DNA from: Porphyrobacter sp.
Lineage (GTDB): Bacteria > Pseudomonadota > Alphaproteobacteria > Sphingomonadales > Sphingomonadaceae
Length of the DNA: 64,000 nucleotides
Assembly (NCBI GenBank): GCA_027531395.1
Contig: JAPZRO010000003.1
Span: 124,001-188,000 of the forward strand
Reading direction: 5' to 3'
The notes under the pieces are model-generated. The model ran no database searches. It saw only the letters and a list, made by a program, of their open reading frames with translations, and was not told the DNA's origin. Positions 33,163 through 43,135 of this stretch are shown here, in pieces. How positions within the stretch are numbered: the first letter of the stretch is position 1; every line of letters begins with the position of its first letter. The translations under genes were made by a program, and so were the position numbers.

Positions 33163-34053
33163 TCAAACCGCCAGCTCGAACAGACGCGAACAGAACGCGC
33201 AATCGACGACCACAATCCCGTCTTCATTGCGCATCGCCGCCTGCTCCTCCGGCGGGAAACGGGCGATGATCGTCGCATAGTGCTCGGCACTGCAGCGGCA
33301 CCCGCGCGAAAGCGCCGAGCCGGACTGCACCCGAACTTCATCTTCCTCGTGAAACAGCCGCCAAGCGATCGCTTCAAGCGACAGACCCGGATCGAGAAGT
33401 TCATCATGGCTGATCGAGCCGGCCATCACCGCGACGTGCTCCCAGTCGGGATGATCCATCCGCACGTGCAGGCGCTCGCGCCCTTCCTCGCCGTCGGCCA
33501 GATGCTGGACCAGTAGGCCCGCAGCCGACCGGCCGCCGGCACCCGCGCGGCTGGCGACGCGGATCAGCGTCGGGATCTGCTCCGACTGGCTGAAATAGAC
33601 CTGACAGGCCTCCGCCAGGCTGTCGCCTTCCAGCGGCACGATACCCTGGTAGCGCTGGCGCCCCTCGGTCTCGAAAGTGATCGCGAGATAGCCCTCCCCG
33701 AACAGCGCGGAAAGCGAGGGATTGGCGCCCAGCCGCGCCAGACGCGCGGGATCGAAGTCGCAATAGCCGCGCACCGCGCCGGCGCGATAGTCGCACACCA
33801 GGAGGCTGACGATCCCGCCGTTGGTCTGCGCCTGCATGGTCATCTGCGCGTGCTCGCCCTTGAGCAGCCCACCCATCAGCGCGCCCAGAACCAGCGCCTC
33901 GCTCAGCAGATGGGTGATCGGCGCAGGGTAATCATGCGCCGACAGCACTTCCTCCAGCACACCATCGAGCCGCACCACGCGCCCGCGCGCACTGCGGCCG
34001 GGCAGCGTGAAGCCCATCAGCTTGTCGGAAAAGGTCTCGATCGTTTCAGCCAT
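33163..34053 (-). CDS. hslO: Redox-regulated chaperone Hsp33
   Basis: 296 aa cytoplasmic holdase activated by oxidation. The substrate-binding N-domain is about 1-180 (PITHLLSEALVLGALMGGLLKGE, MTMQAQTNGGIVSLLVCDY); the C-terminal redox switch has the four zinc cysteines as CRC in SRGCRCSAEHY and CxxC in VVVDCAFCSRLF. It follows argF by 53 nt on the same strand, a frequent argD-argF-hslO order in sphingomonads. Confidence 0.95.
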   Translation of the reverse strand: MAETIETFSDKLMGFTLPGRSARGRVVRLDGVLEEVLSAHDYPAPITHLLSEALVLGALMGGLLKGEHAQMTMQAQTNGGIVSLLVCDYRAGAVRGYCDFDPARLARLGANPSLSALFGEGYLAITFETEGRQRYQGIVPLEGDSLAEACQVYFSQSEQIPTLIRVASRAGAGGRSAAGLLVQHLADGEEGRERLHVRMDHPDWEHVAVMAGSISHDELLDPGLSLEAIAWRLFHEEDEVRVQSGSALSRGCRCSAEHYATIIARFPPEEQAAMRNEDGIVVVDCAFCSRLFELAV

Positions 34054-34106
34054 GCGCCGCCATATGGGGATTGATCGCCGCGGGCGAAAGCCCCCCTGCT
34101 AAGGGC

Positions 34107-35054
34107 TCAGGCGCCGAGCAGTCCGAAGCTCCACAAAAGCACCGATTTCTGCGCGTGAATGCGGTTCTCGGCCTCATCGAACACCACCGATTGCGGGCCT
34201 TCGAACACATCCTCGCTGACCTCGTCACCTACGTGCGCGGGCAGGCAGTGGAGGAAGATCGCGTCGGGCTTGGCCTCGGCCATCAGCGCCGCGTTGACCT
34301 GATAGGGGGCCATCGCCGCCTTCTTGTCGGCCGCGTCGGCCTGTCCCATCGAAATCCAGGTGTCGGTGACGAGAACGTCCGCCCCGCGCGCCGCCGCCTG
34401 CGCGTCCTGCGTCAGAGTCACGGTCGCTCCGCCCGCGCGGGCCATGGCCACGAAAGCCGGATCAGGCTCGTAGCCCGCCGGCACCGCCACGCGGACGTTG
34501 AACTTGAACAGCCCCGCCGCCTCCAGGATCGAGTGCAGCACGTTGTTCCCGTCCCCGAACCACGCGACTTCGAGCCCGGGCAGCGCCTTGCGGTGCTCGA
34601 TCATGGTCAGCAGGTCGGCGACGATCTGGCAGGGGTGCGACCTGTCGGTCAGCCCGTTGATCACCGGCACCGTGGCATGGCGCGCCATTTCCTCGATCTT
34701 GGCGTGATCGTCGGTGCGCAGCATGATGCCATCGACCATCCGGCTGAGCACCCGCGCGGTATCGGCGATGGTCTCTCCCCGTCCGAGCTGGCTTGAGGCC
34801 GAATCGAGGATCAGCACGGTCCCGCCCAGCTGCCGCATGGCGATATCGAAGCTGACGCGGGTGCGCGTCGAGTTCTTCTCGAACACCAGCGCCAGCACGC
34901 GGCCCGCCAGCGGCGCATCGGCATCGGCCGCGCCCTTGGACAGGCCGGTGCGGGCCGCCTTGCGATCGATCGCATCATTGATCATCGCCGCGATGTCGTC
35001 GCCCCCGGCATCGCCGAGGTCGAGGAAGTGCCTGAACGGCGCAGTCCCGGTCAT
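34107..35054 (-). CDS. argF: Ornithine carbamoyltransferase
   Basis: 315 aa arginine-biosynthesis enzyme joining carbamoyl phosphate and ornithine to citrulline. Carbamoyl-phosphate motif [10 protein letters not shown], the [10 protein letters not shown] segment, ornithine-loop [10 protein letters not shown], and [18 protein letters not shown]. Length is typical of the catabolic/anabolic short form. Its start overlaps the argD stop by 4 nt, so the two are coupled. Confidence 0.96.
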   Translation of the reverse strand: MTGTAPFRHFLDLGDAGGDDIAAMINDAIDRKAARTGLSKGAADADAPLAGRVLALVFEKNSTRTRVSFDIAMRQLGGTVLILDSASSQLGRGETIADTARVLSRMVDGIMLRTDDHAKIEEMARHATVPVINGLTDRSHPCQIVADLLTMIEHRKALPGLEVAWFGDGNNVLHSILEAAGLFKFNVRVAVPAGYEPDPAFVAMARAGGATVTLTQDAQAAARGADVLVTDTWISMGQADAADKKAAMAPYQVNAALMAEAKPDAIFLHCLPAHVGDEVSEDVFEGPQSVVFDEAENRIHAQKSVLLWSFGLLGA

Positions 35055-36250
35055 GCCGGTTCCGGCACCTTGAAGCTCGCAGCGCCCGCCGAAAGCTTGT
35101 CGAAGAACTCGTCGATCTCGGCATCGCCGATCACCAGCGGCGGGATGATGCGGATGGTGTTGTCGCCCGCCGCCACGGTCAGCAGCTGATGATTATCGCG
35201 CAGGTGCACGTAGAACGGGCGGCTCTCCATCTTCATCTTCAGGCCGAGCATCAGGCCCTTGCCCCGCACCAGTTCGAACAGCTCGGGATAGTTGCCGATG
35301 AACTGTTCGAGCCGCGCGCGCAGGCGTTCGCCCTTCTCAGCGACTTCGCTCAGGAACGCCTCGTTCGCCACAGCCTCCATCACCGCCGTCCCCGCCGCCA
35401 TCGCCAGCGGGTTGCCGCCATAGGTTGATCCGTGGGTGCCGAAGGTCATGCCGCGGGCGGCCTTTTCGGTGGCGATGCACGCGCCGAGCGGGAAGCCGCC
35501 ACCAATGCCCTTGGCGGTCGCCATGATATCGGGCTCGATCCCGTAATGCTCGTAGGCATAGAGCTTGCCGGTGCGCGCCACGCCGCACTGCACCTCGTCG
35601 AGGATCAGCATCAGACCGTGCTCGTCGCACAGCGCGCGCAGGCCTGCCATGAACTCCTGCGAGGCCGGACGAATCCCGCCCTCGCCCTGGATCGGCTCGA
35701 CCAGAATACCCGCCGTCTTCGGCCCGATCAGCGCCTTGGCCGCCTCCAGATCGTCGAACGGCGCATATTTGAACCCTTCGAGCAGCGGCGCGAAGCCGTG
35801 GTGCATCTTGGTCTGGTTCGAGGCGCTGATGGTTGCCATCGTGCGGCCGTGGAAGGCGTTGTGGAAGGTGATGATCTCGAACCGGCCGGCATCGCCTTCG
35901 TCACCCGCGTTCTGGTGATAGGCGCGTGCGGTCTTGATCGCACACTCGACGGCCTCGGCCCCCGAATTGGTGAAGAACACCGTGTCGCCGAAGGTCGTGT
36001 CGACCAGCGTCTGGGCCAGCTTTTCGCCCTGCGGGCTGCCGTAGAGGTTCGACACGTGCATCAGCGTCGCGGCCTGCTGCTGGATCGCCGAGATCAGCCC
36101 TTCATGCGAATGGCCGAGCAGGTTGACCGCAATGCCGCTGGCGAAATCGAGATAGCGGGTGCCGTCCTCGTCGATGAGGTGGCAGTGCTCTCCGCGCACC
36201 GGCCGGACACCGCAGCGCGGATAGACGGGCATGAGCGGGGTGATCGACAT
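35051..36250 (-). CDS. argD: Acetylornithine aminotransferase
   Basis: 399 aa class III PLP aminotransferase acting on N-acetylornithine (and often succinyl-diaminopimelate). Marks: [63 protein letters not shown] and the PLP lysine K247 in [16 protein letters not shown]. The ATG at 36250 has AGGA at good distance; a second ATG nine bases upstream is less well placed. argF follows with a 4-nt overlap. Confidence 0.95.
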   Translation of the reverse strand: MSITPLMPVYPRCGVRPVRGEHCHLIDEDGTRYLDFASGIAVNLLGHSHEGLISAIQQQAATLMHVSNLYGSPQGEKLAQTLVDTTFGDTVFFTNSGAEAVECAIKTARAYHQNAGDEGDAGRFEIITFHNAFHGRTMATISASNQTKMHHGFAPLLEGFKYAPFDDLEAAKALIGPKTAGILVEPIQGEGGIRPASQEFMAGLRALCDEHGLMLILDEVQCGVARTGKLYAYEHYGIEPDIMATAKGIGGGFPLGACIATEKAARGMTFGTHGSTYGGNPLAMAAGTAVMEAVANEAFLSEVAEKGERLRARLEQFIGNYPELFELVRGKGLMLGLKMKMESRPFYVHLRDNHQLLTVAAGDNTIRIIPPLVIGDAEIDEFFDKLSAGAASFKVPEPA

Positions 36251-36291
36251 GGGCAACATCCTGAATGCAAGTTTGGGGGTATGAAACGCAA

Positions 36292-36318
36292 ATGGCGGCC
36301 CTGAACCAGAGCCGCCAT
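36292..36318 (-). terminator. Hairpin terminator between the cold-shock gene and argD
   Basis: ATGGCGGC and GCCGCCAT (8 bp, with an inner CTG/CAG extension after one mismatch) followed on the minus strand by TTGCGTTTC. It lies 63 nt after the cold-shock gene stop and 42 nt before argD, so it could also attenuate argD transcription. Confidence 0.6.
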
Positions 36319-36380
36319 CCGCATTCCGTTAATCTTCCGCTGGTCCCGCGTCAAACCGCGGGAGGCGGTTTTGGCCGAGG

Positions 36381-37151
36381 TCAGCCTTCGATCGGTGCCA
36401 GATTGACGGCGGAATACTTTCCGCGTCGATCGACTTCGAGATCGAACTCGTAACGCTCACCCTCGTTGATGCCGGAAAGGCCCGAACGCTCGACCGCACT
36501 GATGTGCACGAAGGCGTCCGGCTGGCCGTCATCGCGCACGAGGAAGCCGAAGCCCTTCATCGCGTTGAAGAACTTGACCGTGCCCTTGGCGCGCTCACCC
36601 GTCAGCTCGCGCTGCGGGGCTGCGGCCTTCTGCGGAGCGGCGATCACGTCACCGACGATCTGGAGGTCCTGCGCCGACACCTTGCCACCGCGATCGACCA
36701 GATTGTACTGGAGTTCCTGCCCTTCGGCGAGACCTTCGAGCCCGGCACGTTCAACCGCACTGATGTGGACGAAGACGTCTTCGCCGCCACCCTCCTGCTG
36801 GATGAAGCCGAAGCCCTTCTGGGCGTTGAAGAACTTCACGATGCCCTTGCCGGTGCCGACCACCTGGGCGGGCATGCGGCTGAAGCCACCGCCACCGCCA
36901 CCAGCGCCGCCGCCGCCGGGACCACGCGGGCCACCGAAGCCGCCGCCACCGCCGCGCGGGGCACCACCGCCACCGCCGCCATAGCGATCACCGCCGCCGC
37001 CGCCGAACCGGTCGCCACCGCCAAACCGGTCGCTGCCAAAATCACGCGGGGGCGGAAAACCGTCATTCCCGCCGCCAAACGGATCGAAGCCATCTTCGCC
37101 GAAACCGTCGCGCTTGTCGCGGCCGCGCCGGCGTCCCCTATCGTAACCCAT
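36381..37151 (-). CDS. Protein with Gly/Arg-rich N-terminus and two cold-shock domains
   Basis: 256 aa. Residues 1-98 are low complexity (Gly, Arg, Phe, Asp; RGG-like patches such as GGAPRGGGGGFGGPRGPG). Two cold-shock domains follow: CSD1 about 101-166 (GIVKFFNAQKGFGFIQ with RNP1, DVFVHISAVER) and CSD2 about 188-253 (GTVKFFNAMKGFGFLV, DAFVHISAVER). Each keeps the RNA-binding aromatic motifs. Double-CSD proteins are common in alphaproteobacteria; the long disordered N-terminus is unusual and resembles eukaryotic RGG proteins. A probable single-stranded nucleic acid chaperone. Confidence 0.9.
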   Translation of the reverse strand: MGYDRGRRRGRDKRDGFGEDGFDPFGGGNDGFPPPRDFGSDRFGGGDRFGGGGGDRYGGGGGGAPRGGGGGFGGPRGPGGGGAGGGGGGFSRMPAQVVGTGKGIVKFFNAQKGFGFIQQEGGGEDVFVHISAVERAGLEGLAEGQELQYNLVDRGGKVSAQDLQIVGDVIAAPQKAAAPQRELTGERAKGTVKFFNAMKGFGFLVRDDGQPDAFVHISAVERSGLSGINEGERYEFDLEVDRRGKYSAVNLAPIEG

Positions 37152-37424
37152 ATATCAGAACGTACCTTGCCACACTGCCCGTCCTCCAATGTTCCGGTGG
37201 CGTGGACAGTGAGCCGCACCGGACACAGACGCGCCGAACTTGTCGACCGGAGCGCACTTACCTTCCGTGCATAGCGCACAACGAGTTGCTTTGCGAACGA
37301 TTTTACCGAGGCCCGCCATGCCCTCGGCCAGCGGGTGCAGCGTCCGGCAATGCCAACGCTTGTGCGATCCCGCGCGGTTGGGCATGACGCAGGGGATCGT
37401 ATCCCCGGACGGCAGGATTTGGAC
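37152..37424. other. Divergent intergenic region upstream of the cold-shock gene
   Basis: 273 nt between divergent genes. Long enough for a structured cold-shock leader on the minus strand, but I find no clear promoter boxes or conserved cold box. No additional gene is supported. Confidence 0.5.
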
Positions 37425-37856
37425 ATGAGCGGATTCCGCAAGCTTACCGAAAATGTGTTTGTCAGCCCGCAACTTGCGCTGGAGGATGTCGCCGCTGCGG
37501 CTGCCGCCGGCGTGGCGATGATCGTCAACAACCGCCCCGATGGCGAGGAGCCGGACGCCCCGCAAGGCGACGAAATCAGCGCCGCAGCGGCCGCAGCAGG
37601 ACTGAACTACGTCGCTATCCCGGTCGGCCATTCCGGCTTCAGCGAGCCGCAGGTTGACGCCATGATCGCCGCGCTCGAACAGGCAGAAGGCCCGATTCTC
37701 GCCTATTGCCGTTCGGGCACGCGCTCGACCTTCCTGTGGGCGCTGGCGGCAGCCAAGCAGGGCGAGAATCCCGACACCATCGCCCGCGCCGCGATGCAGG
37801 CCGGCTATGACATCAGCCCGATCCGGGCGATGATCGACATGCTCAGCCAGCGCTGA
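37425..37856 (+). CDS. DUF442/TIGR01244-type sulfur transferase or phosphatase-like protein
   Basis: 143 aa. The fold is that of a dual-specificity phosphatase: FVSPQLALEDVAAAAAAGVAMIVNNRPDGEE at the start and the P-loop cysteine motif AYCRSGTRS (C-X5-R) at about 98-106. In this family (also the N-terminal domain of Blh-type proteins) activity on sulfide or phosphate has been proposed; the true substrate is not known. Start at 37425 is preceded by AGGATTT. The next gene starts 12 nt downstream. Confidence 0.8.
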   Translation: MSGFRKLTENVFVSPQLALEDVAAAAAAGVAMIVNNRPDGEEPDAPQGDEISAAAAAAGLNYVAIPVGHSGFSEPQVDAMIAALEQAEGPILAYCRSGTRSTFLWALAAAKQGENPDTIARAAMQAGYDISPIRAMIDMLSQR

Positions 37857-37868
37857 GGCGTCCTCCCT

Positions 37869-38297
37869 TTGGAACTGCCGCCGCTAGTGCTCCAGACTGC
37901 CGGATCGCTGGTTGCGATTCTCGCGCTGGCGGGGCTTGCGTGGTGGATGCGGCTGGGCGGCGCGCCGGTGCTGGCGGACGACGAGGCGGTGCGCCGCGCG
38001 GCGGGTGAAGTGGAGGACGGGTTCGCGCCGGTCACGATTGCTGTCGCACAAGCCGGGTTGGCCGCTCTGGCGAGCGATACCGGGGGCCGGATCATGGTGA
38101 TCAAGCGCCACGGCAACCGCTTTGCCGGAAGGGTTCTCGGCCCCAGGGCTCATGCGCGGCTGTGGCGCGACCGCGGCGAGACTGCGCTCGAGGTCGACTG
38201 CGGCGAGGCGCGGTTCGGCAAGGTGTTTCTCGACATTCCCGATGCCGAGGCTTGGGCCGAAGCCATCAATCGGGTAAACGCGCCGCACCATGCCTGA
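37869..38297 (+). CDS. Small membrane-anchored protein, unknown function
   Basis: 142 aa. One hydrophobic segment near the N-terminus (LQTAGSLVAILALAGLAWWM), then a soluble domain with IMVIKRHGNRFAGRVLGPRAHARLW and DIPDAEAWAEAINR. No motif that I recognise. The start is uncertain: a TTG at 37869 or GTG at 37887, both without a strong RBS. It overlaps the sterol desaturase start by 8 nt, so the two are probably cotranscribed. Confidence 0.6.
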   Translation: MELPPLVLQTAGSLVAILALAGLAWWMRLGGAPVLADDEAVRRAAGEVEDGFAPVTIAVAQAGLAALASDTGGRIMVIKRHGNRFAGRVLGPRAHARLWRDRGETALEVDCGEARFGKVFLDIPDAEAWAEAINRVNAPHHA

Positions 38298-39252
38298 CTT
38301 CAACCCCACCCAATATGCCGTCCCGCTGTTCGTGCTGGCGGTGCTGGCCGAGATGCTGTGGGCGAAGTTCCGCGCGCCGGAGGCATATGAGCCCAAGGAC
38401 ACGCTGGTCAGCCTCGCCTTCGGGCTGGGTTCGACCGTCGCAGGCGCGCTGCTCGGCGGCTTTGCGGTCGCGCTGTTCATCGCAACCTACGACTACCGGC
38501 TGTTCGACTTCGGTCCGGAATGGTGGGCGGTGTGGTGGGCGTGGCCGCTGTGCTTCGTGCTCGACGATCTCAAATATTACTGGGTCCACCGCGCCGGGCA
38601 TCGCATCCGCTGGATGTGGGCGAGCCACGTGAACCACCATTCGAGCCAGCACTACAACCTTTCCACCGCCCTGCGGCAGACGTGGACGGGTTCGCTGACC
38701 TTCGGCTTCCTGTTTGCCGTGCCGCTGGTGCTGCTCGGCTTCCATCCGGCGATGATCGCAATCTGCGGCGGGTTCAACCTGATCTACCAGTTCTGGATCC
38801 ATACCGAGGCGATCAAGCGGATGCCGCGCTGGTTCGAGGCGGTCATGAACACGCCGTCGCACCACCGCGTCCACCACGCCACCAACCCGCGCTATCTCGA
38901 CCGCAATTACGCGGGGGTCTTCATCATCTGGGACCGGATGTTCGGCACCTTCGAGCCGGAAATCGATGACGAACCGATCCGCTACGGCATCGTCAAGCAA
39001 CTCGGCAGCTTCAACCTGCTGTGGGCGGTGTTCCATGAATGGATCGGGATGATCGCCGATATCTGGCGAGCACCCTGGAAGCACAAGCTGTCCTACCTGC
39101 TGCGCGAACCCGGCTGGAGCCATGATGGCAGCCGCGAAACCTCCGACATGATCCGCGACAAGTGGCGCGCGCGCACCGGACAGGCCGCGCTACCTACAAC
39201 AATGTCAGTGGCTGATCGAAACCCGATTGCAGCAGGCAACGAAGCTGCCTAA
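38290..39252 (+). CDS. Sterol desaturase/fatty acid hydroxylase family protein
   Basis: 320 aa membrane di-iron oxygenase. The three histidine clusters are WVHRAGH, VNHHSSQHYN and HHRVHHA (with an additional HTE), in the canonical spacing; about four membrane helices surround them. Bacterial members hydroxylate or desaturate carotenoids, sterols or fatty acids, including ceramide chains; given the sphingolipid genes in the window, lipid hydroxylation is a reasonable but unproven idea. Followed after 24 nt by a GMC oxidoreductase. Confidence 0.88.
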   Translation: MPDFNPTQYAVPLFVLAVLAEMLWAKFRAPEAYEPKDTLVSLAFGLGSTVAGALLGGFAVALFIATYDYRLFDFGPEWWAVWWAWPLCFVLDDLKYYWVHRAGHRIRWMWASHVNHHSSQHYNLSTALRQTWTGSLTFGFLFAVPLVLLGFHPAMIAICGGFNLIYQFWIHTEAIKRMPRWFEAVMNTPSHHRVHHATNPRYLDRNYAGVFIIWDRMFGTFEPEIDDEPIRYGIVKQLGSFNLLWAVFHEWIGMIADIWRAPWKHKLSYLLREPGWSHDGSRETSDMIRDKWRARTGQAALPTTMSVADRNPIAAGNEAA

Positions 39253-39276
39253 TCTCCCCGCACAAAGGGAGAGATC

Positions 39277-40866
39277 ATGGAAAGTTTCGACTACATCGTC
39301 ATCGGCGGTGGCAGTGCCGGCAGCGCGGTCGCGGGCCGTCTCGCCGTGGATGGAACGCGCCGGGTGTGCCTGCTCGAAGCGGGCGGGCGCAACGACAACG
39401 TCTGGATCAAGACGCCGGGCTTCATGCCCTTCATCCCCGAAAAGTCGAACTATCGCTATGAAACGGTACCGCAGAAGGGCCTGAACGGGCGCACCGGCTA
39501 CCAGCCGCGCGGGCGCGGGCTCGGCGGTTCCTCGGCGATCAACGCGATGGTCTATATCCGCGGCAACCGCTGGGATTACGACAACTGGGCCGCGGAAGGC
39601 TGCACCGGTTGGGGCTATGACGACGTGCTGCCCTACTTCAAGCGCGCCGAGGCCAACGAGCGCGGCGGCGATGATTATCACGGAGCGGGCGGGCCACTGT
39701 TCGTGTCCGACCAGACCGCCGCCAACCCGACATCTCATGCTTTCGTCGAGGCCGCCGCGGCGCTCCAGCTGCGCACCAACTCCGACTTCAACGGCGAGCG
39801 GCAGGACGGCTTCGGCCTCTACCAGGTGACCCAGCGCAAGGGCGAACGCTGGTCGGCCGCGCGGGCATACGTGGAGCCGATCCGCGAGCAGGGCAATTTC
39901 GCGGTGCGCACCGACACGCTGGTCGAAAAGCTGATTATCGAGGGCGGGCGTGTCACCGGCGTTGCGATTCGTCGCGGGGGCAAACGCGAGTCGTTGCTGG
40001 CCCGTCGCGGGGTCATTCTTTCGGCAGGCGCGTTCAATTCGCCGCAGATCCTGATGCTGTCGGGCATCGGCCCGGCCGAGCATCTCAAGGCTCACGGGAT
40101 CGACGTGGTGGTGGATCGCCCCGCCGTGGGCGGCAATCTGCAGGATCATATCGACTATGTTTCCGGCTGGGAGACGGAAAGCGATGCGCCGATCGGCAGC
40201 ACGCTCAAGGGCACGCTGCGGATGGCGGCGGCCATCGTCGAACACCGCCGCAAGCGCACCGGCGTGATGACCACCTGCTACGCCGAGGCGGGCGGGTTCT
40301 GGACGGTGATGCCCGATGCGCCCGCGCCCGACGTGCAATGGCACTTCGTCCCCGCGGTGCTCGAGGATCACGGCCGCGAAAAGGTGAAGGCGCACGGCTT
40401 CTCGCTCCACGCCTGCGTACTGCGGCCCGAGAGCCGCGGCACTGTGCGGCTGGGGAGCGCCGATGCCGCCGCCGCGCCGGTGATCGATCCCAATTTCCTC
40501 GCTGACGAGCGCGACATGGCCGTGCTGCGCGCAGGGGTGCGCCTGTCGCACCGGATCGTCGACACCCCGCCCTTGCAGGTCTTTGGCCCCAGGGATCGCC
40601 ACCCCATCGACCTTAACAACGATGCCGCGCTCGACGAACTCATCCGCAACCGCGCGGACACGGTCTATCACCCGGTCGGCACCTGCCGCATGGGCGCGGA
40701 TGCCGATGCCGTGGTCGACCCGACACTGAAGCTCAACGGGCTCGAAGGCCTGTGGGTGGCCGACGCCAGCATCATGCCCAAGCTCGTCAGCGGCAACACC
40801 AACGCGCCGAGCATCATGATCGGCGAAAGGTGCGCCGACTTCGTGATGGAAGCAGAGCGGGCCTGA
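39277..40866 (+). CDS. GMC family oxidoreductase (choline/alcohol dehydrogenase-like)
   Basis: 529 aa FAD enzyme oxidising alcohols. FAD-binding motif VIGGGSAGSAVAGRLA near the N-terminus (about 8-23), PROSITE-type GMC signatures GRGLGGSSAINAMVYIRG and SAGAFNSPQILMLSGIGP, and the C-terminal catalytic His/Asn region with YHPVGTCRMG and SGNTNAPSIMIGERCAD. Related to BetA and AlkJ; the actual alcohol is unknown. No betaine genes are adjacent, so I do not call it betA. Confidence 0.9.
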   Translation: MESFDYIVIGGGSAGSAVAGRLAVDGTRRVCLLEAGGRNDNVWIKTPGFMPFIPEKSNYRYETVPQKGLNGRTGYQPRGRGLGGSSAINAMVYIRGNRWDYDNWAAEGCTGWGYDDVLPYFKRAEANERGGDDYHGAGGPLFVSDQTAANPTSHAFVEAAAALQLRTNSDFNGERQDGFGLYQVTQRKGERWSAARAYVEPIREQGNFAVRTDTLVEKLIIEGGRVTGVAIRRGGKRESLLARRGVILSAGAFNSPQILMLSGIGPAEHLKAHGIDVVVDRPAVGGNLQDHIDYVSGWETESDAPIGSTLKGTLRMAAAIVEHRRKRTGVMTTCYAEAGGFWTVMPDAPAPDVQWHFVPAVLEDHGREKVKAHGFSLHACVLRPESRGTVRLGSADAAAAPVIDPNFLADERDMAVLRAGVRLSHRIVDTPPLQVFGPRDRHPIDLNNDAALDELIRNRADTVYHPVGTCRMGADADAVVDPTLKLNGLEGLWVADASIMPKLVSGNTNAPSIMIGERCADFVMEAERA

Positions 40867-40943
40867 TCTCCCAACAAGCTGAGAAGCGCTGATCCGGCCC
40901 GCCGCAGGACGGGCCGCAAGCGCGACCGCGCGCCCGGAGGCGA

Positions 40944-40962
40944 TCAGGCCCGCAGGGCCTGA
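40944..40962. repeat. Perfect palindrome TCAGGCCC-GCA-GGGCCTGA
   Basis: Eight-base arms with a 3-nt loop. It is followed by a second hairpin (CGACCCCGC/GCGGGGTCG, 40976-40997) and a third with T-run on the minus strand, all between convergent genes. Possible bidirectional terminator array. Confidence 0.6.
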
Positions 40963-41000
40963 GGCTCGCCGAGGACGACCCCGCGGAGGCGGGGTCGCAA

Positions 41001-41037
41001 TAAAAAAGGGCCGGAGACGCTCGAGGCGGCTCCGGCC
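41001..41037 (-). terminator. Rho-independent terminator of glnK-amtB
   Basis: On the minus strand GGCCGGAG (41037-41030) pairs with CTCCGGCC (41016-41009), then C and six T (41008-41002). It lies about 100 nt after the amtB stop. A 27-nt homopurine run (41078-41104) separates the two. Confidence 0.85.
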
Positions 41038-41134
41038 GTATTCAGTCTGTTCGTTCGCAGGAGGAACAAGGTGAGGCGGGGGAAGGGGAGAGGGAGAGAG
41101 AAGATCCTCCCCCCGCCAAGCTGTTGAGGGGCGC

Positions 41135-42604
41135 TTAGTTGTAGGCGCGCTCCCCGTGTTCGGAGATGTCGAGGCCGTTGGTTTCGGCTTCGGCGTCCGG
41201 GCGCAGGCCCAGGGTATACTTGAGGATCAGGAACAGAGCCGCCGAGACAACACCGGTCCACGCCACGGTCACACCGACCGCGTAGATCTGGGTCATCACC
41301 TGACCGGCGAGATCGAACTCGCCCGCCACTGCGACCGGCGCGGTGTAGTCGATCCAGCCCTGACCGCCGAGCGCCGGGTCAGCGACGATGCCGGTGCCGA
41401 TCGCGCCGACGATCCCGCCCACGGCATGGATGCCGAAGACATCCAGGCTGTCGTCGTAGTTCAGCTTGTTCTTCACCGTGGTGACGAAGAAGTAGCAGAC
41501 CACCGAAGCCACAGCGCCGAGGATGATCGCGGTGCCGGGGTGGGCAAAGCCCGCCGCCGGAGTGATTGCGACCAGACCGGCCACCACACCCGAAACCGCG
41601 CCGAGCAGCGAAGGCTTCTTGTGGGTGATCTGTTCGATGACCGCCCAGGCCGCACCCGCTGCCGCCGTGGCGACGAAGGTGTTGACGAAGGCAAGCGCGG
41701 CGAAGGCGTTGGATTCGAGCGCCGAGCCGGCGTTGAACCCGAACCAGCCGATCCACAGCAGGCTGGCGCCGATCATGGTCATCACCAGGCTGTGCGGGGG
41801 CATGGGCTCCTTCTTGTAGCCGATGCGCGGGCCGATGATGATGCAGCCGATCAGACCTGCGATCCCGGCGTTGATGTGCACCACGGTGCCACCGGCGAAG
41901 TCGAGCGCGCCCCAACCCCACAGCAGGCCGTAGTCGGTCGGTGCAGAGTGCAGGAAGTCCGGGCCGGCCCAGTACCACACCATGTGCGCGATCGGGAAAT
42001 AGGCGAGCGTCAGCCACGCGACCACGAAGATGATCAGCGAGGTGAACTTCACACGCTCGGCGAACGCGCCGACGATCAGCGCCGGCGTGATGCAGGCGAA
42101 GGTCATCTGGAACATCACGAAGACCAGCTCGGGCAGGTAGACCCCGTTCGAGAAGGTCGCGGCAAACGTGCCCGGGTTGACCCCGGCGAGGAAGGCCTTG
42201 TCGAGCCCGCCGATGAACAGCGGATCAACGAGGCTGTTGGTCGAGGTGAAGGCCAGCGAGTAGCCCCAGCCGAACCACACCAGCGCGGCAACGCAGACGA
42301 TGGTGAGCACCTGCATCAGCACGCTCAGCATGTTCTTGGCGCGCACCAGGCCGCCGTAGAACAGCGCAAGCGCGGGCACGCTCATCATCAGCACCAGCGC
42401 GGTCGAGACCATCATCCAGGCGACATCGCCCTTGTTGACCATCTCGGCGGTGGGAGTGAATGCGGCAGGCGCCGCTTCCGCGACGGCAGCGGCGGCATCG
42501 GCCACCGGAGCGGCCGCCTCGGCGACCGGAGCGGCGAGCGCAGGCACGGCCAGCAGGACCGCCCCCGTCATCAGCGCCGCAGCATTGAGGAAGATACGCT
42601 TCAT
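41135..42604 (-). CDS. amtB: Ammonium transporter AmtB
   Basis: 489 aa. A cleavable signal peptide (1-24) and an Ala-rich spacer precede the Amt fold of 11 helices: FYGGLVRAKNMLSVLMQ, the pore-lining FGFNAGSALESNAFAA, DFAGGTVVHINAGIAGLIG containing the first twin histidine, and the DVFGIHAVGGIVGAIG segment containing the second pore histidine. Length and the pairing with a PII gene (13 nt upstream) give the glnK-amtB operon. The start at 42604 has AGGGG upstream. A sigma-54 promoter precedes glnK. Confidence 0.95.
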   Translation of the reverse strand: MKRIFLNAAALMTGAVLLAVPALAAPVAEAAAPVADAAAAVAEAAPAAFTPTAEMVNKGDVAWMMVSTALVLMMSVPALALFYGGLVRAKNMLSVLMQVLTIVCVAALVWFGWGYSLAFTSTNSLVDPLFIGGLDKAFLAGVNPGTFAATFSNGVYLPELVFVMFQMTFACITPALIVGAFAERVKFTSLIIFVVAWLTLAYFPIAHMVWYWAGPDFLHSAPTDYGLLWGWGALDFAGGTVVHINAGIAGLIGCIIIGPRIGYKKEPMPPHSLVMTMIGASLLWIGWFGFNAGSALESNAFAALAFVNTFVATAAAGAAWAVIEQITHKKPSLLGAVSGVVAGLVAITPAAGFAHPGTAIILGAVASVVCYFFVTTVKNKLNYDDSLDVFGIHAVGGIVGAIGTGIVADPALGGQGWIDYTAPVAVAGEFDLAGQVMTQIYAVGVTVAWTGVVSAALFLILKYTLGLRPDAEAETNGLDISEHGERAYN

Positions 42605-42617
42605 TGGATGTGTCCCC

Positions 42618-43016
<399 letters not shown>

Positions 43017-43135
43017 TTAGTGCAACGCGCTCGCAGCAAGGGAATTTGCGGATTCCTTCGCACCCGCGAAAGAAAACCTGCCTAGGGATTAATCATCTGG
43101 TTAGAAATTAGGCAGCCTTTGCCTTACGTGGCGGG

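Noticed and set aside
43081..43125. CtrA box upstream of glnK (TTAA...TTAG)
   Set aside because: Spacing and bases do not fit TTAA-N7-TTAAC; the sigma-54 element explains the promoter.
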